From: Bdellovibrionales bacterium
GTDB lineage: Bacteria > Bdellovibrionota > Bdellovibrionia > Bdellovibrionales > JAMPXM01
Reading direction: 5' to 3'
NCBI GenBank assembly: GCA_005792225.1
Contig: SXSP01000279.1
Location: 1-15,023, forward strand
DNA: 15,023 nucleotides
Shown: piece after piece, positions 6,402 to 13,609 of the stretch
Numbering within the stretch: the stretch's first letter is position 1
Layout: the number at the start of each line of letters is the position of its first letter
The notes under the pieces: generated by a model
What the model saw: the letters and a program-made list of their open reading frames with translations, nothing else
The model's database searches: none
Told to the model about the DNA's origin: nothing
Position numbers and translations under genes: made by a program

Positions 6402-7216
6402 TGAGCGGTCAGCCCCAAGTCCAGCGTCCTCTCCATGACTTCGCGGTTTCCTTCGGCGAGAAGATGCTCGCATTCACACGCGCCCTTGGCGGCGCGGGCC
6501 TCCTGATGCATCAAGTGCTGCGCGAACTCTTTCGTCGCCCCCTGCACGTGCGGCTCCTCGCGGAGCAAGTTTACTTCATCGGGGTCCAATCTCTCGGCCT
6601 GATTTTCATTACGTCCCTGAGCACCGGCATGGTCATGGCCCTCCAGTTCGGTCTTGGCCTCGAAAAATTCGGCGGCAAACTCTACGTCCCCAAGATCGTT
6701 TCGCTCTCGATTTTGCGCGAAATGGGCCCCGTCTTTTGCAGTCTCATGCTCGCGGCTCGCATTGGCGCCGGCATCGCCTCCGAAATCGGATCGATGACCG
6801 TGACCCAACAAATCGATGCGATCCGTGCCCTCGGCACCTCACCGATCAAGCGCATCGTCCTTCCCCGAGTTCTCGGATGCTTCATCGCCGTTCCCCTGCT
6901 TTGCGCAATGGGCAACTTCTTCGGTATTCTCGGAAGTCTCATCGTCGGTGTCACCGAGCTGGGCTTAGATCCGTTGTTCTACTACCAAAAGGTTCTCGCA
7001 ACCTGCACGATCACCGATTACGTCACGGGAATCGGCAAAACGTTCTTCTTTGCACTCTTTATCAGCGTGACCGCGTGCTACTTCGGTCTCAATGTTCGCG
7101 GTGGAACTCAAGGCGTGGGAAGCGCCACAACCCGAGCGGTGGTCACGTCTTCTGTCATGATTTTGGTTGGCGATTTCTTCCTAACGAAACTCTTTTTCAT
7201 TCTCCTGGAGAAATAG
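6401..7216 (+). CDS. mlaE: MlaE-family lipid ABC transporter permease
   Basis: 271 residues, typical for MlaE/YrbE permeases. It has several hydrophobic segments (about 58-80, 98-120, 155-185, 205-230, 248-270). The hallmark family block is present: REMGP (106-110), ARIGAGIASEIGSM (119-132) and QIDAIRALG (137-145), plus the C-terminal G-G-T-Q-G-V-G (234-240) and A-T-T-R-A-V-V (242-248) motifs. In Gram-negatives two copies form the inner-membrane core moving phospholipid to or from the MCE ring (family knowledge). No clear Shine-Dalgarno precedes the ATG; the TAATG overlap with the upstream gene suggests translation by re-initiation. mlaF follows after 1 nt. Confidence 0.95.
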   Translation: MSGQPQVQRPLHDFAVSFGEKMLAFTRALGGAGLLMHQVLRELFRRPLHVRLLAEQVYFIGVQSLGLIFITSLSTGMVMALQFGLGLEKFGGKLYVPKIVSLSILREMGPVFCSLMLAARIGAGIASEIGSMTVTQQIDAIRALGTSPIKRIVLPRVLGCFIAVPLLCAMGNFFGILGSLIVGVTELGLDPLFYYQKVLATCTITDYVTGIGKTFFFALFISVTACYFGLNVRGGTQGVGSATTRAVVTSSVMILVGDFFLTKLFFILLEK

Positions 7217-7217
7217 G

Positions 7218-7973
7218 ATGGCGATTCAGGGAGAAAAAAACCAAATCGCCGTCGAGTTCCAAAATTTCAAGAAACGTTTCGGAACCAAACTCGTCCACCG
7301 GGACGTTTCGTTTCAAGTTCGCAAGGGCGAGTGCTTGGGTCTCCTCGGAGGTTCGGGCGCGGGTAAATCGGTCATCCTACGAAGCTTGATCGGACTCGAA
7401 AAGCCAGACGAAGGTCAGATTCTCGTCGATGGCGAAGACATCACGAAAATGGGCGAACGCGATCTGATCGAGATCCGAAAGAAAGTCGCCTACGTTTTTC
7501 AAAACGGCGCGCTCTTTGACTCCATGTCGGTTTACGAGAACCTCGCTTACCCTCTCCGCGCGCACACGAAGCTGAACGAACGGGAAATTGCCGACCGGGT
7601 TCACGAACAACTCGACGAATTCGGCTTAGCGGGAAACGAAAAAATCTTTCCCGCAAACCTCTCGGGCGGGATGCAAAAGCGCGTCGGCCTCGCCCGATCG
7701 ATCATCTTGCAACCGAAAATCGTGCTCTATGATGAGCCAACGGCGGGACTTGACCCCTACAATACGATTCGCATTCAAGAAATGATTCTTCGACTCAAAT
7801 CAAAGGGCGTGACGGCGATTTTCGTCACGCACGACATGCCGAGCGTGTTCGCCGTGTGCGACCGCATCGCTCTTCTTCTCGAAGGAAAGGTTTCCGCCAT
7901 CGGAACCCGCGAGGAACTTGAGCGAGCTCCGGAAGGCAAACTCGGCCGCTTCGTCACCGGCCAGGAGTTATAA
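7218..7973 (+). CDS. mlaF: MlaF-family lipid ABC transporter ATPase
   Basis: 251 residues with a complete ABC ATPase: Walker A GGSGAGKS (44-51), Q-loop region FQNGALFDSMSVYENL (94-109), signature LSGGMQKR (148-155), Walker B IVLYDEP (168-174) and H-loop histidine 205 in VTHD. The F-Q-x-G-A-L-F-D-S-x-x-V-x-E-N segment and the signature ending M-Q-K-R are typical of the MlaF/Mkl group rather than of importers in general. It supplies ATP-driven energy to the MlaE permease on the cytoplasmic side. The GGAGA at 7207-7211 precedes the ATG. mlaD starts one base after its stop. All catalytic residues are present. Confidence 0.96.
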   Translation: MAIQGEKNQIAVEFQNFKKRFGTKLVHRDVSFQVRKGECLGLLGGSGAGKSVILRSLIGLEKPDEGQILVDGEDITKMGERDLIEIRKKVAYVFQNGALFDSMSVYENLAYPLRAHTKLNEREIADRVHEQLDEFGLAGNEKIFPANLSGGMQKRVGLARSIILQPKIVLYDEPTAGLDPYNTIRIQEMILRLKSKGVTAIFVTHDMPSVFAVCDRIALLLEGKVSAIGTREELERAPEGKLGRFVTGQEL

Positions 7974-7974
7974 A

Positions 7975-8790
7975 GTGGAAAGTCAAAAGCGCGGCCTCGA
8001 ATACAAAGTCGGCATCTTCATCGCGGCAGGACTGCTTGCAGCCATGATCGCGATCCTTCTTCTGGGCGGAGACAAAGTCTTCTTCACGAAGTATCTCACC
8101 CTCCGCACGAAGTTCAGCGAAGTCTCCGGTCTCTTTCCCGGAAGCGTCGTGAGCCTTGCCGGTCTGCCCGTCGGAAACGTCGATTCCATCGACTTCGCGC
8201 CCGCAGAGAACAAACTCGAACTTCGTTTGAAGATCAACACCGTCTACCAGAACCGCATTCTCGACGGCACCGTCGCGGAAGTTCGCACCCAAGGCGCCTT
8301 AGGTGATAAGTTCATCTACCTCGTTCCAGGTCCCACGGGCGGCCGCGTTCTCTCGAACAACGACGAGATTCGCGCGGTTGAAACCGACTACATGAAACTC
8401 CTCACCGACCGCGAAGACGGCGTCGCCCGCGTCGTTGACCTCATCAAAGAACTCCACGTCTTCGTCGCAAGCATCAATCAAGGCGGTCAAACCGGCATCA
8501 TGATGAAGAACATGGGCGAAGCCTCGGCAAAATTAAAGTCAACGCTCACGCAACTCGACGGCCTGCTCGCCGAAGTTCGCGGCAACATCCCCGAAAACAA
8601 AAAACTTCAAAAGTCGTTGATCAGCCTCGCCAACGTCCTCGAGAAAATCGATAAGGGCCAAGGCACCCTCGGTCAACTCATCAACGACCCTTCAGTTCAC
8701 CAAAGTCTTAAAAATTTCTTGGGCGGTTCGCCCCGCAACCAATACATGAAGGGCATGATCCGCGAGACGATCGAAAAGGCGGAAAAGTAA
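7975..8790 (+). CDS. mlaD: MlaD-family MCE-domain lipid transport protein
   Basis: 271 residues from a GTG start at 7975. The frame is open 57 nt further upstream inside mlaF, but AGGAG at 7963-7967 and the normal MCE N-terminus (short basic head, then a membrane helix at about 12-30) decide for the GTG. The MCE domain covers about 40-119, including F-P-G-S-V-V-S-L-A-G-L-P-V-G-N-V and R-T-Q-G-A-L-G-D-K-F-I-Y-L. A helical C-terminal tail contains the recurrent MCE-protein motif GTLGQLINDP. It is longer than the E. coli MlaD and closer to MCE proteins with extended helical tails. Homologues form a hexameric periplasmic ring on MlaFE that channels phospholipid. Last gene of the operon, ending 2 bp from a convergent gene. 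Confidence 0.95.
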   Translation: MESQKRGLEYKVGIFIAAGLLAAMIAILLLGGDKVFFTKYLTLRTKFSEVSGLFPGSVVSLAGLPVGNVDSIDFAPAENKLELRLKINTVYQNRILDGTVAEVRTQGALGDKFIYLVPGPTGGRVLSNNDEIRAVETDYMKLLTDREDGVARVVDLIKELHVFVASINQGGQTGIMMKNMGEASAKLKSTLTQLDGLLAEVRGNIPENKKLQKSLISLANVLEKIDKGQGTLGQLINDPSVHQSLKNFLGGSPRNQYMKGMIRETIEKAEK

Positions 8791-8792
8791 AG

Positions 8793-9248
8793 TTACAGAC
8801 CGGGAGAATTCGGGGACTTGAGTTCAACCCGAACGCTCTCGTAGAGAGACTTCTCTTTCAGTATATATTCGATCTCGTCGGCTTTGAGTAATTTGAGTTC
8901 CAGGTTGCCGTCGCTATAGCGAATTCTGAAGTGGCCCGAATACTTCTTGAGGTAACGGTTGATCTTTTCGATCTTCCGCTCAACGGCCCCCAAGACCTTC
9001 TCTTTTAGGGTCTTATCGCCTTTGACCCGCAAAATGTGCTCTTTTAACTTCGTGTTTGAACCTCGCTTCGAGTTGATTTCACCGACTTCAATTTCGTTCT
9101 CGTAAAGAGCAACGAAATGATCCTCGTAATACTCCGAATTTTGGTAGGTCGGAGCATGACGACCCGGATTGTCCTTCGTCTTCTGACACCCGAAGCAGAA
9201 GGACAAACAGATGAGAGTGAATAGCAACGGCCTCCGCGATGAAAACAT
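8793..9248 (-). CDS. Hypothetical small lipoprotein
   Basis: 151 residues. The N-terminus (FSSRRPLLFTLICLSFCFGC) is a basic head, a hydrophobic core and a cysteine at 21, consistent with lipoprotein processing although the -3 position is not a canonical lipobox residue. The mature protein is highly charged, with Lys/Glu-rich stretches around V-K-G-D-K-T-L-K-E-K-V and A-V-E-R-K-I-E-K-I-N-R-Y-L-K-K-Y, which suggest an amphipathic helix. A C-terminal section follows of alternating beta-like residues (HFRIRYSDGNLELKLLKADE). No family is recognised. Its stop is 2 bp from the mlaD stop, so the two transcripts must overlap at their 3' ends. It is divergent from the 466-residue lipoprotein gene, sharing a 110-bp spacer that holds two palindromes. 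Confidence 0.75.
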   Translation of the reverse strand: MFSSRRPLLFTLICLSFCFGCQKTKDNPGRHAPTYQNSEYYEDHFVALYENEIEVGEINSKRGSNTKLKEHILRVKGDKTLKEKVLGAVERKIEKINRYLKKYSGHFRIRYSDGNLELKLLKADEIEYILKEKSLYESVRVELKSPNSPGL

Positions 9249-9286
9249 CCCGACAGTTTTAATCCGGCTTGAGTGACGTTTCTAGA

Positions 9287-9302
9287 TGTCAAAATTCTGA
9301 CA
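9287..9302. promoter_or_regulatory. 16-bp imperfect palindrome in divergent spacer
   Basis: TGTCAAAATTCTGACA: arms TGTCA/TGACA around a central AATT, symmetrical at 14 of 16 positions. The left arm read on the minus strand gives TTGACA, a perfect -35 hexamer, but no -10 was found at proper spacing. It overlaps the -35 (CTGACA, 9297-9302) of a weak plus-strand promoter candidate. Confidence 0.4.
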
Positions 9303-9327
9303 GTCTAAATCGTGAAAAAAGTATATC
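9297..9327 (+). promoter_or_regulatory. Weak candidate promoter for the 466-residue lipoprotein gene
   Basis: CTGACA (9297-9302, 5 of 6) and TATATC (9322-9327, 4 of 6) with a long 19-nt spacer. The -35 falls in the palindrome at 9287-9302 and the -10 runs into the palindrome at 9325-9339. This arrangement would suit repression at both elements. Confidence 0.25.
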
Positions 9328-9339
9328 GGTCTGACCGAT
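9325..9339. promoter_or_regulatory. Perfect 15-bp palindrome upstream of the 466-residue lipoprotein gene
   Basis: ATCGGTCTGACCGAT: 7-bp arms around one central base, no mismatch. It lies 20 bp before the ATG at 9359, at the expected start of transcription, with no T-run after it. It is an operator-like site; as RNA the 1-nt loop would not fold fully. The protein that might bind it is not identifiable from the window. Confidence 0.5.
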
Positions 9340-9358
9340 GATTCTTTAACTTAGTGGG

Positions 9359-10759
9359 ATGGCGCTCTCACGATTCATCCTGCCGATCGCATTGGCCATG
9401 ATTGTAGCATTGCTCTCGGGTTGCGCCTCGAAGAGCTATCGCGGTCGGCACCAATACGTCCACGTTCCTACGGAACCGAGTGAGAGCAAGATCGAGTTCC
9501 AAGGTAAACAGATTGAATCGAGGTCAGGACTTATTTACCTCCCGCGCGCCAGGGAAGCAAAGATCGTCGTGACTCACGGAAATCAACGGCGCGAGGTTCA
9601 ACTTTCCTCGCGATATCGTTGGAAAGAGAGTTTCCTCCCCAACCTCGTCTTTCTTTTCGGCGCTCCCATCGGTTGGGCGGTCGATCACTTCTCAGGCGCC
9701 GCTTACGACCTTGAGGATCCTCAACCAGTTCGTTTTGCGAAAGAAACCTCTGCAGACTCACCTGTAGTTGCCATCGCACCTCCTCTCGCACCCACCTTTG
9801 CTCTCTCGGATGAGGCAGCAGAGTATTTTTCGGCAAAGCTCGCTCCAAAAAATCAGGTTCGAAACTTTAAGCAGTCACTTCGTGTCTTCCAAGAATCCGG
9901 TTTCGACTTCGACTCGGTTCCGACCGACATCCAATCCAAGAGGGAGGTTCTCTATCACTTGGATGCCGACCAAGTGTTTCTCTCGTCGGTTCAAATGACC
10001 CCTGATGGCGTCATCTATAGGGGATCAAGTCAAAACCTTTACGGTGTTCCAGTTCCCGGTACCGAAATCGAGTCCAAAAATATTGTAGGTCACGCGCCTG
10101 CGGTCCTTCCTCAATTTTCTGAATGGTTTCACCTTCTGCCGAACACCATCGGGGTGGAAGCGGTAAATAGAAACTTTTACGCCGAGGTCGATGGAACTTC
10201 ACGGCAGGCTGCCAACGTAAAAAATGATTCAGCGATCTTGAATGCACTTAGTTACTTCGACTCGCTTTCTCTCACTCACTTGGTGAGACCACGCCCCAAT
10301 GGCAGCTCTCGGGGAACATTCAACTTCTTGCCCTCGTTGCGGAGCTCTTATTTGAACGTTTTCTTCCCGGATGAGCCTCGCCTCGCGAATGTCGAGTTTG
10401 AATATGTCCAACTTGCCGTTGGCTACGGAGTCGAGGGTGGCGTTCAGTTCGGAAAGAACTTTGCCTACATTCGCTATATTCCAATGCTCGGATGGCACCA
10501 ATTGAAATGGACGCAGCCCGAAGGCACCCGCGAGAGTGAAACTTCGGTTCTCTCACAAGTCCATGTCGAGTTCGGTTACATTTACTTTCTCGACAGCAAA
10601 CTGAGTGCCAGAGTCTTCTTCAAATCGATCAACACTTCGAACGAGCTTTGGACAATCGCCGCGAAAAAGGTGAATCCAACAATCACCAGTGCCGGTAGCT
10701 CCACGGAGTCGCTGGTCGGTATTTCTTTGGGGTACACCTTTCCCGATTTTGCTCGCTAG
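9359..10759 (+). CDS. Hypothetical 466-residue lipoprotein, possibly outer-membrane associated
   Basis: 466 residues with a canonical lipoprotein signal: hydrophobic core, then LLSGC (18-22) with C22 as lipidation site. Residues about 45-130 form a beta-rich domain ending in a Gly/Trp-containing segment (FLFGAPIGWAVDHFSGAAYD); this ending is reminiscent of PEGA-like carrier domains, but I cannot assign one. The middle (about 160-260) includes a helical part and F-D-S-V-P-T-D-I-Q-S. The last 110 residues alternate hydrophobic and polar residues, with V-E-F-E-Y-V-Q-L-A-V-G-Y-G-V, H-V-E-F-G-Y-I-Y-F and final GISLGYTFPDFAR. This looks like several amphipathic strands, as in outer-membrane barrels. 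The Shine-Dalgarno is poor (AGTGGG). No catalytic motif is visible. Function unknown; the outer-membrane idea is inference. Confidence 0.75.
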   Translation: MALSRFILPIALAMIVALLSGCASKSYRGRHQYVHVPTEPSESKIEFQGKQIESRSGLIYLPRAREAKIVVTHGNQRREVQLSSRYRWKESFLPNLVFLFGAPIGWAVDHFSGAAYDLEDPQPVRFAKETSADSPVVAIAPPLAPTFALSDEAAEYFSAKLAPKNQVRNFKQSLRVFQESGFDFDSVPTDIQSKREVLYHLDADQVFLSSVQMTPDGVIYRGSSQNLYGVPVPGTEIESKNIVGHAPAVLPQFSEWFHLLPNTIGVEAVNRNFYAEVDGTSRQAANVKNDSAILNALSYFDSLSLTHLVRPRPNGSSRGTFNFLPSLRSSYLNVFFPDEPRLANVEFEYVQLAVGYGVEGGVQFGKNFAYIRYIPMLGWHQLKWTQPEGTRESETSVLSQVHVEFGYIYFLDSKLSARVFFKSINTSNELWTIAAKKVNPTITSAGSSTESLVGISLGYTFPDFAR

Positions 10760-10798
10760 TTCGCTCTTTTCTCGCCCTAAACAATCGCGCCCGAGACA

Positions 10799-10851
10799 AT
10801 GAAGTCGCCAACACAAATTGAAACTGTTTTTGCGCCTGAGTCTGACTTCAT
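10799..10851. promoter_or_regulatory. Long-loop inverted repeat upstream of the metallopeptidase gene
   Basis: Arms ATGAAGTC (10799-10806) and GACTTCAT (10844-10851) are perfect and enclose 37 nt. Inside lies a poor promoter candidate: TTGAAA at 10818-10823, 17-nt spacer, then TCTGAC, only 3 of 6. Paired sites for a looping regulator or a leader hairpin are both possible. The 127-bp spacer shows nothing else, and no terminator for the upstream gene is evident. Confidence 0.3.
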
Positions 10852-10886
10852 TCAGTGTGAGGATCCGTCGTGAGGGAGGTGCACTC

Positions 10887-11684
10887 ATGAAATGGCGAGG
10901 ACGCAAGGGAAGTGACAACATCGTCGATCAACGAAGCTTCGGAGGTCGCGGCACCGCGATGGGTGGCGGCACCCTCATTATCGGTGCGATCATCTATTTT
11001 CTTCTCGGCGGAAACCCCATCGACTTCGTCGCGCAAAACACGGACGTCGCCTCGCAACGCTCACCCGCTTCGGTATCGAACGCCGAAGACGGTCGAAAAG
11101 AATTCGCCTCCGTCGTTCTCGCCGACACCGAAGATGTTTGGATCGAGCAGTTCCGCGCCGCCGGCCTCACGTACGATCCACCGAAGCTTGTTTTGTTTCA
11201 AAATGCGGTTCGCTCGGCGTGCGGCTCGGCGAACAGCGCCGTTGGTCCCTTCTATTGCCCCGCTGACCGGCGAGTTTATTTGGATCTCTCGTTCTTTGAT
11301 CAACTCTCCCGCGATCTCGGCGCACAAGGTGATTTTGCGGGCGCCTACGTGATCGCGCACGAGATCGGTCATCATATCCAGAAGCTTTTGGAACTCGATC
11401 GCAGTCGGCGCGACAATAGGTCTTCCGTTCAGCTCGAACTCCAAGCCGATTGCCTCGCCGGTGTTTGGGCGCACCAAACTGAAGCTTCCAAAGACGTGAT
11501 TGAAGCCGGTGATATTGATGAAGCCCTGGGAGCTGCGGCGGCGGTTGGAGATGACCGACTTCAGGAGCGCAGCCAAGGTTACGTCGTACCCGACTCCTTT
11601 ACACACGGAACTTCCGAACAAAGGGCGTCCTCGTTCAGGAAAGGTTACTCGGGAGGCCGCCTCGGCTCCTGCGTTCAGATGTAA
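10887..11684 (+). CDS. Neutral zinc metallopeptidase, KPN_02809/YpfJ family
   Basis: 265 residues from ATG 10887, chosen for GGGAGGTG at 10874-10881 and because the family begins M-K-W-R-G-R-x-x-S-x-N-I-x-D-x-R. The N-terminus is cytoplasmic and basic, with a Gly-rich membrane helix (about 26-42, T-L-I-I-G-A-I-I-Y-F-L-L). The catalytic domain has the zinc motif HEIGHH (158-163, HExxH with an extra His) and a downstream acidic segment L-E-L-Q-A-D-C (184-190; E184 or D188 a plausible third zinc ligand). A family cysteine pair may be C111 and C124. Such proteins are anchored in the inner membrane; their physiological substrates are poorly known. The protein is somewhat shorter than the usual ~290 residues but no motif is missing. 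It converges with dciA, whose stop is 5 bp away. Confidence 0.93.
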   Translation: MKWRGRKGSDNIVDQRSFGGRGTAMGGGTLIIGAIIYFLLGGNPIDFVAQNTDVASQRSPASVSNAEDGRKEFASVVLADTEDVWIEQFRAAGLTYDPPKLVLFQNAVRSACGSANSAVGPFYCPADRRVYLDLSFFDQLSRDLGAQGDFAGAYVIAHEIGHHIQKLLELDRSRRDNRSSVQLELQADCLAGVWAHQTEASKDVIEAGDIDEALGAAAAVGDDRLQERSQGYVVPDSFTHGTSEQRASSFRKGYSGGRLGSCVQM

Positions 11685-11689
11685 TTTGT

Positions 11690-12085
11690 CTAGGACTGCT
11701 CGCCGTCGGGAAGACGGGTCGCCGCGCGCTTACTCAGCGTGAATTTCACCTGATGCACGACGATCTTACCCAGGTGCTGGTTGACCTTATCTTTAACCGG
11801 CTCTTGGAAATACCAGAGCTGCTGCATCCAGGTTGAGTGCCTGACCCAGACGAATAGAGTTCCTTTTTCAAGCGCTGCGGGGCAGGTCTGTTCGGCGATC
11901 ATTGGACCCACGATTTGCGGCCACTGTTGTTCGAGCCTCCATCGCAAAAAACCGTCAGAAAGCTGAGACTTGCTATTTTGCAGCAAGACTTGTAGGACAT
12001 CCGCAGCCGCCGTTAAGTGACTGCTCTTCCTGCCCTGATTTTTCTTCGGTGGCCTATAAGGCACATCGCCGTCGTGAACGCTCAT
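11690..12085 (-). CDS. dciA: DciA/DUF721 family protein (replicative helicase operator)
   Basis: 131 residues. The DUF721 core is clear: L-R-W-R-L-E-Q-Q-W-P-Q-I-V-G (47-60), then the beta-rich part with G-T-L-F-V-W-V-R-H-S-T-W-M-Q-Q-L (75-90). The N-terminal 20 residues are basic and Pro-rich. In bacteria lacking DnaC/DnaI loaders, DciA interacts with DnaB helicase at replication initiation (family knowledge). An in-frame stop 4 nt upstream fixes ATG 12085 as the first possible start. No Shine-Dalgarno precedes it, and a candidate promoter places transcription initiation about 2 nt before the ATG, so the mRNA may be leaderless. The gene is divergent from trmFO with only 15 bp between start codons. 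Confidence 0.85.
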   Translation of the reverse strand: MSVHDGDVPYRPPKKNQGRKSSHLTAAADVLQVLLQNSKSQLSDGFLRWRLEQQWPQIVGPMIAEQTCPAALEKGTLFVWVRHSTWMQQLWYFQEPVKDKVNQHLGKIVVHQVKFTLSKRAATRLPDGEQS

Positions 12086-12093
12086 TGATTAGG

Positions 12094-12122
12094 AATTAAC
12101 ATGGCCGAGCAAAAATCGACAA
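12094..12122 (-). promoter_or_regulatory. Candidate dciA promoter inside the trmFO start region
   Basis: On the minus strand TTGTCG (12117-12122) and TTAATT (12094-12099) are separated by 17 nt; matches are 4 and 3 of 6. Initiation would fall near 12087, next to the dciA ATG at 12085. The -10 overlaps the trmFO ribosome-binding site (AGGA, 12091-12094). On the other strand a TATAAG (12055-12060) inside a GCCT-ATA-AGGC palindrome could be the trmFO -10, but no decent -35 accompanies it. Confidence 0.28.
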
Positions 12123-13609
12123 TCCATATCGTGGGAGCAGGACTTGCCGGCTCCGAGTGCGCCCTCCAACTCGCCGAACTGGGACATGATGTCGTCCTCA
12201 TTGAGATGCGTACCGCCGGCGTTTCGACCCCCGCTCACAAAACGGATCAATGCGCCGAACTCGTTTGCTCAAACTCTTTCGGAAGCCTCGCCAATGGCTC
12301 CGCGCCCGGTCAGCTCAAGTGGGAAGCCGAACAACTCGGTTCTAAAATCCTCGAAGCTTCTTGGGAAGCCCGGGTTCCCGCCGGCCAAGCCCTCGGCATG
12401 GATCGCGAGGTTTTCGCCCGCGAAGTCACGCGCATGGTTCAAGCTCATCCCCGCATCCGCGTCGAATCCCGCGTCGTTCGCTCGTTGGACGAACTTCCCC
12501 GCCCGTGCGTTGTCGCCACCGGCCCACTCACCGGAGACGATCTCGCGCGCTCGATGCAAGAACACTTTGGCGATGAGTTTCTCTACTTCTTTGACGCCAT
12601 CGCACCGATTGTTTCCACCGAATCCATCAACATGGAAATCGCGTGGCGCGCCGATCGTTGGGATAAAGGAACCAAGGACTACATCAACTGCCCACTCTCG
12701 AAACGTGACTACCACTTCTTCATCGAAGAAGTAAAAGCGGCGAAGAAAACTGAGCCCAAAGAGTTTGAAAAAGACACGCCCTTCTTCGAGAGTTGCATGC
12801 CGATCGAGGCGATGATCGACCGCGGAATCCTCACTCCCCGCTTCGGCCCCATGAGTGCCAAGGGACTGCGCGATCCCCGAACAGGAAACGTTCCGTTCGC
12901 CGTTGTTCAGCTTCGCCAAGACAACAAAGAAGGCACGGCCTACAATATGGTCGGCTTCCAAACAAAAATGGCTTATGCCGATCAAAAGCGAGTCTTCCGC
13001 CTGATCCCCGGTCTCGAGAACGCCGAATTCCTGAAACTCGGAAGCATCCACCGCAACCTGTACATCAACACGCCCAAGCGCTTGAATCGAGATCTCTCTT
13101 CCAAAAAAGATCCTTGGCTCTTCTTCGCGGGTCAGATCACCGGCGTTGAAGGTTACTTCGAATCCACCTGCATGGGTCTTCTCGTCGCGCGTTTCATCGA
13201 CGAAAAAAAGCGCGGCCGACTCGCGATCGACGCCTCCAACATCGACGAGATCCTTCCTCCGCGCGAGACCGCGCTCGGCTCCCTGCACGCGGCGATTACC
13301 GACGAAACAAAAATCGAGCACTTTCAACCGACGAACATCAACTTCGGCCACATGCCCGCCATCATTGAACCCGAAGGCGTTCGCCGCATGGACAAACAAC
13401 TCAAGCGCTCGATGCAAGTCTCGCGCGCCCGCGACGCCATGAAGTCATGGATCACCCGCGAAGGCCTCACCCCGCGCGCCAACTCGCGCGTCGAACGTGC
13501 CGCCGCCGACCTCGTCGCCGCGACCGAAGCTGCTCTCGCCGCCAAGTCCGCCGCCTCCGCGCTCACCGGCCTCGTGCCTGGCCTCGTCGTCACGGAGCCC
13601 GCCCCTTGA
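12101..13609 (+). CDS. trmFO: TrmFO, folate- and FAD-dependent tRNA (uracil-54-C5)-methyltransferase
   Basis: 502 residues. The N-terminal dinucleotide-binding motif reads H-I-V-G-A-G-L-A-G-S-E (9-19) with E35 ending the second strand. Family signatures follow: P-A-H-K-T-D-Q-C-A-E-L-V-C-S-N-S-F (44-60), carrying C56, and E-S-C-M-P-I-E (230-236), carrying C232. These match the two cysteines known to be important in Bacillus and Thermus TrmFO. Further conserved are G-P-M-S-A-K-G-L and F-A-G-Q-I-T-G-V-E-G-Y. The enzyme makes m5U54 (ribothymidine) in the tRNA T-loop using 5,10-methylenetetrahydrofolate and reduced flavin. AGGA at 12091-12094 serves the ATG. Most homologues end near the position equivalent to residue 452; here an extra ~48 residues, rich in Ala, follow. 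The extension uses the same C-rich codons as its surroundings, so it is probably native. The stop overlaps the next gene. Confidence 0.96.
   Translation: MAEQKSTIHIVGAGLAGSECALQLAELGHDVVLIEMRTAGVSTPAHKTDQCAELVCSNSFGSLANGSAPGQLKWEAEQLGSKILEASWEARVPAGQALGMDREVFAREVTRMVQAHPRIRVESRVVRSLDELPRPCVVATGPLTGDDLARSMQEHFGDEFLYFFDAIAPIVSTESINMEIAWRADRWDKGTKDYINCPLSKRDYHFFIEEVKAAKKTEPKEFEKDTPFFESCMPIEAMIDRGILTPRFGPMSAKGLRDPRTGNVPFAVVQLRQDNKEGTAYNMVGFQTKMAYADQKRVFRLIPGLENAEFLKLGSIHRNLYINTPKRLNRDLSSKKDPWLFFAGQITGVEGYFESTCMGLLVARFIDEKKRGRLAIDASNIDEILPPRETALGSLHAAITDETKIEHFQPTNINFGHMPAIIEPEGVRRMDKQLKRSMQVSRARDAMKSWITREGLTPRANSRVERAAADLVAATEAALAAKSAASALTGLVPGLVVTEPAP

Noticed and set aside
9264..9292. Perfect TTGACA on the minus strand upstream of the 8793-9248 lipoprotein as a promoter
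   Set aside because: No -10-like hexamer at 15-19 nt; the bases there are GC-rich. It is better seen as half of a palindrome.
12269..13417. 382-codon minus-strand open frame opposite trmFO
   Set aside because: It is the antisense shadow of a clear trmFO gene; its translation shows no family motifs and there is no ribosome-binding site.
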